Origin: Gloeopeniophorella convolvens
Taxonomy: Eukaryota; Basidiomycota; Agaricomycetes; Russulales
Reading direction: 5' to 3'
Assembly (NCBI GenBank): GCA_022496205.1
Contig: WTXD01000002.1
Coordinates: 1,178,001-1,242,000 of the forward strand
Length of the DNA: 64,000 bases
A program made the translations under genes and the position numbers. The notes under the pieces are model-generated. The model made no database searches. It had not been told where the DNA came from and saw nothing but the letters and a program-made list of their open reading frames with translations. Positions 1-9,267 of this stretch are shown in pieces; within the stretch, counting starts at the first letter, position 1, and each line of letters starts with the position of its first letter.

Positions 1-578
1 GCGCACACCGTCGCGTCCGCGTCGTCGGCACACCTGTCGTCCGACTTCAAGTACACCCCCATGACATACTTTGGCAACACCTTTTACGACCTCAAGGAGG
101 CGTTGGTCGTCTCGGAGATGCAGATCCTGAAGCGGCTAGGCTTCGACGTGCAGGTGGTGCTGCCATACGGCACGCTGGTGAACTACATGCGTTTACTCGG
201 GCTGACCAGTCGCGAGGACGCGGTCTCACGGGCGTGGGGGTACCTCAACGACGCGTGCGTCTCGTTGATCTCCGTTCACTCGCCTGTTTGACACCGTCGC
301 GCAGGCTGCAGACCCCTGTGTACGCCCTGTACGCCGTGCCCACGGTGGTGAGTGCGGCGATACTGCTCACGGCGCGGCAGCTCGGCATTTCCCTGCCCTC
401 GACACCGCCGAACTGCTGGTGGGAGCTGTTTGACGTGGATTGGGAGGACCTGTGGAGCGTGTGTGGATACATCATGCGATTGTATAGAGAGCGGCCGAGC
501 GAGGAGCAAGTCGAGGTGATGGGCCTGCTGAGCAAAAAGGATGTCCGACAATGGCTTGACGGACGCCAAAATAAATAA
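1..578 (+). CDS. Cyclin-L-like protein, C-terminal part (cut by window edge)
   Basis: The reading frame is open from base 1 and enters the second half of a cyclin box. After an Lys-Tyr-Thr-Pro stretch it carries YFGNTFYDLKEALVVSEM and LKRLGFDVQVVLPYGTLVNY, the pattern of L-type (transcription/splicing) cyclins. A 50-nt intron (255-304, GT-AG) restores frame to a second cyclin fold with VPTVVSAAILLTARQLGISLP. The protein ends at a TAA at 576-578 without the RS-rich tail of animal cyclin L. L-type cyclins partner CDK11-like kinases in pre-mRNA splicing; cyclin K/T relatives cannot be fully excluded. The start lies upstream of the window. SRP101 begins only 85 bp downstream on the same strand. 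Confidence 0.75.
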   Translation, partial: AHRRVRVVGTPVVRLQVHPHDILWQHLLRPQGGVGRLGDADPEAARLRRAGGAAIRHAGELHAFTRADQSRGRGLTGVGVPQRRVRLVDLRSLACLTPSRRLQTPVYALYAVPTVVSAAILLTARQLGISLPSTPPNCWWELFDVDWEDLWSVCGYIMRLYRERPSEEQVEVMGLLSKKDVRQWLDGRQNK

Positions 579-663
579 TGATTATATTATAACGGCTTGG
601 CTTCTGCTGGCTTCTGTGCCTGTCTCGACCGTCTCGCTTCGCTTCGTCGTAGTGTCTTGTGCA

Positions 664-3313
664 ATGCTCGACCACTGCTCAATCTTACACAAAGGTCTGC
701 GCAACCGTCCTGTGTTCGAGTTCGCCGGGCTCATCGTCGAGCAGGCGGGATCGTTCTTTGGTCCCGCTCGTTCACACCAGCCGCCTCGCAATTGGCCTCG
801 TCGTCCGCCTCGCCCGTCAATGGCCTCATCCGGGACGCCCTCATAGAGGGCCGTGCGGCGGAGGAGAAGTACGAAAAAGATGGATATGCCGTCAAATGGA
901 CGTTCGTCAACGACCTCGAACTCATCTTTGTCGTGCGGTCCCTTCTCGCTTCTCACTCCGTAAACCCACAACGCTTTTCCCTCGCAGGTCGCATACCAGC
1001 GCATCCTCCAGCTGACCTACGTGGAAGATCTCCTGGGCGCACTCAAAACCATCTTTGTCAAGCTCTTCGAGCCCTTCCTCGCCGCGTTCGTCGCTTCCCT
1101 GCACGCCGTCAGCGGCGGTGCTGTTGCGCTCTCCAATTCCGCCTCGGAGCCGACTTTATGGAATTTCGCCAAGGCGTTTGAGGGATGGGACGCTGCCTTT
1201 GACAAGCTACTCAAAGGCCTGGAGCAGAAGGCCGCAGAGGTGCGCCACTCACAGAGTATCTCGACAACGCACTTACAGAGGGCTGTACCCGGCGCTCCAG
1301 GACCGCAAGTCGCGCCTGCGTCCCGTCGCCCGAGGGCTTGCGCCCCCGCTCACGCCAAGCCCCGGCTCTAGCGATGTCGAAACTGGCGCGTGCACTCTTT
1401 CCGACTTTTCCGTTGCGTTTTCCCTGACAGCGTCTGCAGCGCCGACGGAATCGCCGTCCGGCACGGTAGACGAACAGCAGATCGCCCGCAACGTCCAAGC
1501 ACTCAAGAATCGGCTGCGCGGCCGAGGAGGGGCGCGCGGAGGCGGCCGCGGCGGCAGGGCGCGCGTGGAATCGGGCAGCGAGCGGGAGAGCTACCCCAAT
1601 TCCGAGTGCGTCGCCGATCGGCAGCTCTCTTCTGGTTCCGTGCTGATCCCGATCCCGCGCGCGCGGCGGAGCAGCTCAGACACCACGGTGAAACGCAAGC
1701 CGAAGGGCAAGGCCCTCCGCAAGTGGGGCAACGAGGCCCCGAGCGAGTCCGAGATGGCCTCGCTCGATTTCTCGTCCTCCAAGCTGAGCGATCTGGACGG
1801 CGCCCCGGCGGCGGGCGACGTGCAGGCGCTTGTGGATGCGGCGTCGCTTGGCACGCGCACCAAGGACGGGCTGTACGAGGTCAAAGACTGGGAGTTCGCG
1901 CGGGACAGCTCGGCGGACGACGCCATTGCCAAGGCGCTCCTTGCGAGCTCGAGCAAGCAGGACAAGCCCGCGCAGGGCTCCCTCGGCGCTCTCGGCTCGC
2001 TGTTCGCGAGGCTTACGGGGTCAAAGGTGCTCTCCGAGGAGGACTTAAAGCCCGTGCTGGAAGGCATGAAGCAGCACCTGATGAAGAAGAACGTGGCAAA
2101 GGAGATCGCGGAGAAGGTGTGTGAGGGCGTCGGCGAGAGCCTGGTCGGGAAGAAGGTCGGCGGGTTCCAAAGTGCGTCTCGGAGGTTCCTTCTCAGGTGC
2201 CGCCCCTGACGACCCGCGCGCCCTGCAGCGACGAGCGCGGCCGTGCGCCAGGCGCTGTCCAACTCGATCACGCGCATATTGACGCCGAAGACGTCGACGG
2301 ACCTGCTTCTGTCCATCCGCACGAAGCTGTCGTCCCCGCTGACGTCGACGCAGCAGCGCATGCCGTACAGCATCACCTTCGTCGGCGTCAACGGCGTTGG
2401 CAAGAGCACCAACCTGTCCAAGGTCTGCTTCTGGCTTATCCAGAACGGCTTCCGGGTCCTCATCGCGGCGTGCGACACCTTCCGGTGCGTGCCTGCGCTT
2501 CCTTTTTGCTTTAAAGTTGGCTTGACTGGTCATTGGGCGTAGGAGCGGCGCCGTCGAGCAGTTACGTGTGCATGTTAGGAACTTGAGTATGTTGGGCGTG
2601 AACGGCGCGGGCGACAGCAAGGGCCGCGTCGAGCTGTACGAGCGCGGCTACGGCAAGGACGCCGCTGGCATCGCCAGGGAGGCGATTGGATACGGCAAGC
2701 TCTGCTCGTCCTCTGCCCGGCTCCGCCACTCATGACGCGCCCCAGCCAAAGATAACGACTTTGACGTGGTCCTGATCGACACGGCGGGCCGCATGCAGGA
2801 CAACGAGGTACGCATGCTCTCCTGAGATAACGAATGCCCCCTGGCTCACGCGGGCGCGCTCCAGCCGCTCATGCGCGCGCTCGCCAAGCTCGTCGCCGTG
2901 AACACCCCCGACAAGATCCTGTTTGTCGGCGAGGCCCTCGTCGGGAACGAGGCCGTCGACCAGCTGTCCAAGTTCGACCGCGCGCTGCGGGACTTCTCAG
3001 GCGCGGGCGGCGCGGGCAAGGGCCGTGGCATCGACGGCATGCTCGTGACCAAGTGGGACACCGTCGACGACAAGGTCAGTCCGGCGCGTTGTCTGCGGTG
3101 CTGGTGTGCGCGGTGCTGATGGTGTCGCAGGTCGGCGCGGCGTTGTCGATGACGTACGTGACGGGGCAGCCCATCGTGTTTGTTGGAACCGGCCAGGTAT
3201 GTTGTTGCAAGCTGATTTTGTGGCGCATCGACGCTCACGGATGGGGTCAGACGTACACGGATCTGAGACAGTTGCGCGTCGGCAACGTCGTGCAGGCCAT
3301 TCTCAGCGACTGA
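664..3313 (+). CDS. SRP101: Signal recognition particle receptor subunit alpha (SRP101/SRPRA), 10 exons
   Basis: This is the docking GTPase that receives SRP-ribosome complexes at the ER membrane. Exons read: 664-694, 745-932, 988-1239, 1301-2171, 2229-2484, 2543-2694, 2746-2807, 2865-3074, 3131-3196, 3251-3313 (716 aa). The N-terminus (MLDHCSILHKGGIVLW) is the SRX longin-like domain that binds the beta subunit. A charged low-complexity linker (RGRGGARGGGRGG) follows, then the NG GTPase: G1 GVNGVGKSTN, the CDTFR element, G3 DTAGR, G4 TKWD and the closing VFVGTGQ. The intron 2695-2745 must use a GC donor (GCAAGC) to give the conserved IGYAKDNDFDVV. A 45-nt pyrimidine-rich stretch in exon 4 (about 1386-1430) could be a further intron, because it leaves the frame open either way. 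Confidence 0.93.
2695..2745 (+). other. GC-AG intron in SRP101
   Basis: This 51-nt intron starts GCAAGC and ends CCCCAG. Only this boundary joins the two conserved halves in frame (the codon split g|cc gives Ala in a YAKDN motif typical of SRP receptor G domains). No GT donor in phase is available nearby. Confidence 0.75.
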
Positions 3314-3720
3314 AACATGTCCTGCGACGTTACAATATTACCCGAACATTGGATACCGTCCCGGAGCCACCCTGGAGCCACTATACTCGTATACGTAGAG
3401 AGATCGTCTGTATATGTATCGCAAAAAAAATCCGCGCCGTGCATGTCCTGCTGTGTCCGTGTTACATCTGGGTTCTGGGCATGAGGCAGTCTTTTGTGCC
3501 CGTCATCAACAGACAGAAAACCACGCGTCCATGAATCAATCAACTGCAAGCCAACATGCTCCCACCGCGCAGATGCGCGAAGCTGACGGGCACCGCAGCG
3601 GCGATCAGCGATCAGCACACTGATCAGCGCCCCTGCGATGGCGTCACGGATGGGGGTGGCCAGACTTGTCCTGAACAGAGTCACGAGCTCGATAAGGCGA
3701 GATGCGCGCAAGCTTGCGAA
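3314..3720. other. Convergent intergenic region
   Basis: About 400 bp between the stops of SRP101 (+) and the Ser/Thr-rich membrane protein gene (-). It presumably holds both 3' UTRs. I see no coding signal or RNA gene in it. Confidence 0.5.
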
Positions 3721-4874
3721 TCAGACCGCAAGCCCGACCCCGGCGCCAAAGGAGTGTCTCGGCGCCGAACCTTCGCTTGTGGGCTCCTCCGTGGGCAGCA
3801 GCGGCAACACCGGCGGCGGCGACGCGAGCAGCATCGATGCAGCGCGCAGGAGGGGCCGCGCCTGGCTGCGGCGCTTGTCGGCGGGCAGGAACTGCCCGCG
3901 CGCGTGCGGGTCGAGGAACTCGGCGGACGGCGCGGCGTGGTGCCCGCGCTGGCGGCGTTTGCGCCGGACGCACAGCAGCGCGAGGAACAGGAGCAGGAGA
4001 AGAAAGGCGACAGCGCCTGATGCTATGCCGGCGATTGCGCCATGGGAGAGGGAGGACTTGGCGGAGCTGTGGGAGAGGAGAGGAGAGCTGGATGAGCGGG
4101 CAGACGTCGTGGATGAGGGGAGAGACACTGCAGACGAGGGGAGGACTACAGTGAGCGAGATGGCTGACGTCGGGGAAAGGGTATTGGATGCCGGTGAGTC
4201 GTCTGCATGGGTAGATGGGCCGCCAGTAGGGGTCGGGACATCCCGGGACGGATTGGACGTGTGTGACGGAGCGGGCGTAGGGCTGGGCACGGAGGTGGGG
4301 GCGGGGCGGGGGCGGGGGTGCTAGTCTGGGAACCAATTCCAGTGCTTGAGGGGGCCGGCACTATAGAGCTAGAAATTATCTCTACGGACGTAGTCGACGG
4401 GGGAGGTGTATCTTGGGTTGTGGAGTTACTGGATACGCTGGACGAGCTGGACCCAGCAGAGGAAGTCTGAGACGGGCTGCCAGTGGGACCCGGGCAAGTA
4501 CACTCGCTACTTTTGCAGGCTCCCAGGCAATCGAGGCTATGGAAGTCGGTGGGGAGAGGCTGGTTCTTCTTGTGGTGGCTGAAAGCGCCGCCCAATTGTT
4601 CAGGGTAACGCACGCGCGGGTTGCGCGCGAGATCCTAGGACTGAACTTGAGGCCCGAGTGCTCAGTACGGGGCTCACTAGCAAGGAGGGGAACGCTTGGC
4701 GGGGTACGTAATGCGACACAGGGCCTGAGGGCGAGGTCGCTGGCTGGGGGGAGTCCGGGCTTGCCATGGGCGATGTGGTGGGTAGATCCTTCAAGTAGCC
4801 AGTGAGCGGACGAGCGAAGATGTTGGTAGTCACGGGATCGCGGTTGGCATCGCGGCATCACGCGTTGCATCCAT
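3721..4874 (-). CDS. Ser/Thr-rich single-pass membrane protein (model uncertain)
   Basis: Not a family I recognise. The 3' exon encodes a Pro/Ser/Thr-rich (mucin-like) stretch, then a clear transmembrane helix (GAIAGIASGAVAFLLLLLFL), a basic stop-transfer (RRKRRQRG) and a cytoplasmic tail ending at the TGA at 3721-3723. Upstream, a good GTGAGC...CCTAG intron at about 4628-4674 joins RQAFPSLL to DLARNPRVRYPEQLGG and leads into a Cys-containing segment (DCLGACKSSECTCPG) and a Ser-rich region. The most 5' start considered is the ATG at 4874, with a small intron before the ATG at 4767; no classical signal peptide is visible. Around 4290-4330 the frame changes inside a C/G-rich run. Either a weak intron or a sequence error explains it. 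The layout resembles fungal wall-sensor or Mid2-like proteins, but that is inference. Confidence 0.5.
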
Positions 4875-5509
4875 GATCCACCATCGCATCCTCAGCCCAC
4901 CATGGGTACATCTGTTCCTCTCCGGAAAACATCTCTCAGAGAACATCAGCACGTTTCTCGAACAACACAACGACCTTCTCTGATGCGGCCGCGCGGGGGT
5001 ATTTCGTATAGCGATCTGTACTTGGTGACATTTTGGTCACACACCACGTGCGAGGTCGTCAGCTACACTATGTGAGCGTAAGCGTAATCGTGTGATGCGA
5101 CCACCAGGCTGCAACGGGTTCACAGAGCGGGACCACCATGGATTTTTCAGGAACGAGCACAGATTCAAAAATCAGATCACCCAATCACCATCCCTTCCCA
5201 CTGACCCCATCACCACCACCTACCCCCGTAGGGGGTTAAATCCATGGTGGTCCCGCTCCGTGAACGTCTGGGAACGAGACTAAAGCAATGCGAGCCATGC
5301 GTACCCAGCTGTATTTGTAGGTCTTTGCTGATCTGCGAGGCATGCTTCTCTAACACACTTAACGAAGATTCAGTAGAGTGATTCTCCGAGCGAGGCGATG
5401 GTCTGGTTTCATGGCCACTTGGCATCGCGGATGCATGCACCAGTCTTCGCGATGGCAGTAGGTGCCTAGAGAGTTTATAAACCCCAACACGCCGTGGCAG
5501 CAAAGTAGC
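4875..5509. other. Intergenic region upstream of the tandem membrane-protein genes
   Basis: About 630 bp between divergent genes. It contains the inverted-repeat element at 5118-5265 described separately. The stretch 5445-5509 is shared with the second paralog (9203-9267) and so belongs to the duplicated unit. Otherwise nothing recognisable. Confidence 0.5.
5118..5265. repeat. 148-bp element with 28-bp terminal inverted repeats (MITE-like)
   Basis: The arm 5118-5145 and the arm 5238-5265 are inverted copies of each other over 28 bp with a single mismatch. The core of the arm is GCGGGACCACCATGGATTT. The 92-bp middle is pyrimidine-rich near the right arm and holds a small CCCCC-GTA-GGGGG hairpin just before it. 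The non-coding content, size and long terminal inverted repeats resemble a miniature inverted-repeat transposable element. I do not see a clear target-site duplication (flanks CAACGG and GTCTGG), so a hairpin RNA source or a chance-retained fold-back remain alternatives. Confidence 0.6.
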
Positions 5510-7808
5510 ATGGCCGCGGCCTCCCCCACCACCCACCCAACGGAGCCCCTGGACTCTCCCTTTGATCCATACGCCTCTGAACTCCTCCGGCCATTCATCC
5601 CTCCAGGAGAGACAGAGATGAGCTCTCCCAGCGGGATTGATTCCTCTGGAGATGACGGACAGGACGGCGCGGTAACTCTGGCGGCGATACCCACTGTAGA
5701 CCCTCAGAGGCACCAGCGGCTGAGCCTGCGACTCGTCGCCCCTGCCATCCTCGTAGTCGTGATCACTGCCGGGATCGCATCCGCTCTGCTTGCGTGGTTG
5801 ATCATCCACTCGACTCAACCGTCTTTGAAGAGGGTATGGCAAGACAAGGCTTTCCTGTTGGACGAAGGTACCAAGATTGAGGGTGGGCAAAAGGCAGCCC
5901 GCTTGATGGGTCTCACCATATCCTCTGCAGCTGTGAGCTAATATCGTCCTTGGACCTGACACAAACTCAATGACATTACCCCACTCCTAGTCGACTCTGG
6001 TTGGGATAAGCAGCCCCATCCTCATTGGTTTGTACGCATTCCGGACGGCACAGGCTTGGCTCAAAGCCTCGCGTGGGGGGCAGCCTGTACACGATGCCCA
6101 TCTTCCGACGCCATTACAGTGCGTCCATTCTCGGTCAATCGAACCCTGCTGATCCCAATTCACACCTAGATATGGCCTACTTCTAGAACTCCTTACCGGC
6201 GGTGGCTTGACCACACTATTTTCCACCTTCTGCTATTTTTTCATGCGCCAAAAGGCATCCGCAAGTAGGATACTGAAGCAGGCGTTCGTTGTGGTTGTGA
6301 CCATATATATTCTCACCCACGCCATCAGGTAAGATGAGCGACCGTTGTTCGTTCGCCTCGCTCATAGCCTTGTTTTCCTATTCAGTGGCGTGGATCTATG
6401 GCTGCATACAGTCACAACAACAGTTGTTATATCCACCAGCATCCCTAGCACGACGTCACGTCTGTTCAGCGTCGTCCAAAACACTTGTCCGCCCTATGGG
6501 CCCGGTCCTTTGAACGAGATCTGCCTGATGGAGGCGGGCGGGTGGAAAGGCGACCCGAGGCCAGGAATGCTTGTGGCTTCAAACACATCGACCTCATTGC
6601 AAGCAATCACTCTGGCGGACCACGCGGACATGGCGGTGCTCGTTGTGCCTGGGATCCCCATCGACCTCGAGTTCCGCTCGACGTCATTCGGCGCGCGGAC
6701 ATCCTGCGAATTAGTCACGCCTCTGTGCCAGATACCGGACTCAGGAAATGCGTCGTGCCCTGGTTTCCCTCCTTCGAAATTTCCTGTGGTTACGGCGGCG
6801 CTGAACAGCACAGCAAGCGTGTCGAGTGGCGAGTCCAAGGCGTTCCTCTTGTCCTCGAACTTCCCCCCACCCGCGGACTGCTTCCCGGGCAACCCGGCCT
6901 GCACACAGATGTCGCCAGACCAGATCAGTGACAACTGGTTGGCACTGTCCCCAGACCCAGACATGGTTAACTTGTACACCCTGTGGCTGCAGCTCGTCTG
7001 GGCGAGCGACGGCGACGTTCCATTCGCGTCACCCAACAACACGGACATCGTGAGAATTTTTTCCAACATGGCGACGATGCTCGCCAACTGCTCGCTCTCC
7101 TTCTATAACGTCACGCTCGACTACTCCAACGGCACGTACGCACTCGCGGACGAGGAGTTATCGAACACCGGGCTGTCCGACGGACTCGCGGCGCCGACGC
7201 GGCTCGGCCACTTCCTGTCGCACCTCATCGCGAACGTGGAGGGCCTCGCGTTCACGAGCACTGCGCCGGACGAGGTTGCGGCATTCCTCATGCAGGACGT
7301 GAGCCGCCTCGCGCTCGCCTCCGCGGCAGGCATCACGAGCCTGCGCGAAAACACGCTTTCGCTGAGCACGGTGACGACGGCGTCGCTCGGGCGCTACCCG
7401 TTCTGGCCCGTCATCGTTCTGCTCGCGCTGCTGTATGCGCACACGGCGCTCGCGCTCCTCATTTTCCTCACGACCCTGCTGTTCTCCCAAGCGGACCGCA
7501 TCCGTGTCCCTCCCTACGGTGATAGCGCGACCACCAAGAAAACAAAGTTCAGGACGGCCTCGATGCTGGAATTGGCGCATCTCCGCCTCACGAGCCCCGC
7601 TGCGGTCGTCGCCGCGCTCTTCCAGCCCGTGGGTCTGTCCCGGCCTGCCCGGGCGAACCTCGCTGCCCGAACCAATGCGCTCGACATTTTTGACGAGAAA
7701 CGAGGTGCGGATCGGCTTCGCATGGGGGTCGACGATGACGACGCAGAGGATGGCATGGTATTTGGGATTTGGCAGGACAATGTGGCGAAGGAGGTACCTG
7801 ACGCATAG
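5510..7808 (+). CDS. Multi-pass membrane protein, tandem paralog A (unknown function)
   Basis: Four exons: 5510-5932, 5991-6118, 6170-6328, 6386-7808 (710 aa). The start is the ATG at 5510 because homology with paralog B begins cleanly there (MAAASPTTHP versus MAMIAPTTHP). Visible segments are a Pro/Ser-rich cytoplasmic N-terminus, a first transmembrane helix (LVAPAILVVVITAGIASALL), further hydrophobic segments in exons 2 and 3 (LVGISSPILIGLYAF; AFVVVVTIYILTHAIS), and a large ectodomain of about 350 residues with many Asn-X-Ser/Thr sites and several cysteines. A last helix (FWPVIVLLALLYAHTALALL) and a polar tail follow. I do not recognise a named domain. The arrangement suggests a plasma-membrane or wall-associated protein. 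The copy 3.8 kb downstream shares every intron position and phase. Confidence 0.85.
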
Positions 7809-9267
7809 AACGCCCCGACTTGCATGTTTATCGGCGGTGCGGCTTTGGTGCGTATTCTACATATACACCTCGCGCAATTTCGACCTGGCCAATACGATCC
7901 TGTGCGCATATATTATATGTCAACTTGGCCAAGCCTGTGTGCAGATCTATAATGGATCTCGCCACTGCTGGCATCTTCGAGTGCTGTCTGATGAAGTGCC
8001 TCCCGTGCTCGATTATCTCCAAACGGGTTCGGTATGTCTGCGCTCCTTTACTTTTTTATACGCATTGCCTGCAGGTTTCCCCGAAGGCCGCTGCCACAAA
8101 TTGAGCTCGGGCCATGGCAGCTGGCACCTGCAGGCACTGACAAGCTGGCGCGCTCAGCATCCCCGGCAGTTGCCGAGATCCTGAACCATCCGGATTCCGA
8201 TGTGTATGCAATGAGTCCAGGCCTCACGACCTCAAGACCCCACGACATCACTAATTGAGGACACCCGCAGCGCTTGATGAATAGTCAAGATGCTTTCTTT
8301 TGCACAGATTCCATCTCATGTGCTCGAGGCAAGAGAATGTTGTGAGAGTGAGTTTGTGTGACAGGTCTGTACTGCTGTTCATGCTGAGTCGAAAGAACTG
8401 TTCATCACTCGGACACACATACACACGATGGTTGTAGTAGCGATGGGCGAATATTCACGCATTCACCAACCGACTGATCCTGGAAGCCTCTGAATGCGCC
8501 CAAACTGAGACTTAGACACCCGGGTGAGAACTAGCCTTGAAGGTCTGCTCCGCAACATTAGTGACTCATGGCAAGGAGGTTGCAGATCAACCAGGTCGTC
8601 TCTGACAACCCGAGGCGCCTGCTCTGCAACCATCTCAGTCCAGCCTGGCACTTAAGGCGAAATTCATCGTCAATTCAATTGCATTGTCGGACCGACAACA
8701 GGCGTGCAGCCCGGCCAAACACCGTGATGCACGTGGCACCAAGGTTGTTGTCCTGGCGTTTGATGCGCTGAACCCTCGGGCTTCTTTATTCATCAAGATC
8801 GGAACATCGCCGCACTTTGCTCTGGGCTCGCAGCGCCGTGCCAACCAGGCAGGTCGTCGCGAATCATTGCCTACGAACTGCATCCACGTAACTGTCATAT
8901 GTATATGCAGCTGTGGAGTTATCACTGGATTGAAACAATGGTACGGATGTCAATTTGCATTCCTGGCCCGTTATCGTCTTGATCATGTTCTCGTCGTAGA
9001 AGTGTCTGCGAAGGGTCGGGAGGAGACAGGATGCGACGTCATCGGTGCGAGACACGGACGACACTCAAATAACCATGTCGTCTGTCTTGGGTACAAGTTC
9101 GACACGCCTGCCCGAATTGTTGTCTAACCTGATACGACTCCCTTGACTACTTCGAACCGCCTGGCCCTCGCTACTTTGCTCGCGTTGTAATCAGGGAGCG
9201 ACCTTCGCGATGGCAGTAGGCGCCCACAGTGTTTATGAACCCCCACACACCGTGGCAGCAAAGTAAT
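7809..9267. other. 1.46-kb spacer between the tandem paralogs
   Basis: Only short, unconserved open frames occur here. The last 65 bp (9203-9267) match the region upstream of paralog A. No transposon ORF, long terminal repeat or RNA gene is visible to me. It presumably holds the terminator of paralog A and the promoter of paralog B. Confidence 0.5.

Noticed and set aside
1591..2478. 295-codon open frame on the minus strand opposite SRP101
   Set aside because: Mirror of a GC-rich coding exon; composition-driven, no family resemblance, and it overlaps the conserved SRP receptor frame.
7809..9267. A third, degraded copy of the membrane protein between the paralogs
   Set aside because: Apart from the 65-bp leader of paralog B I saw no similarity to exons 1-4 in either strand.
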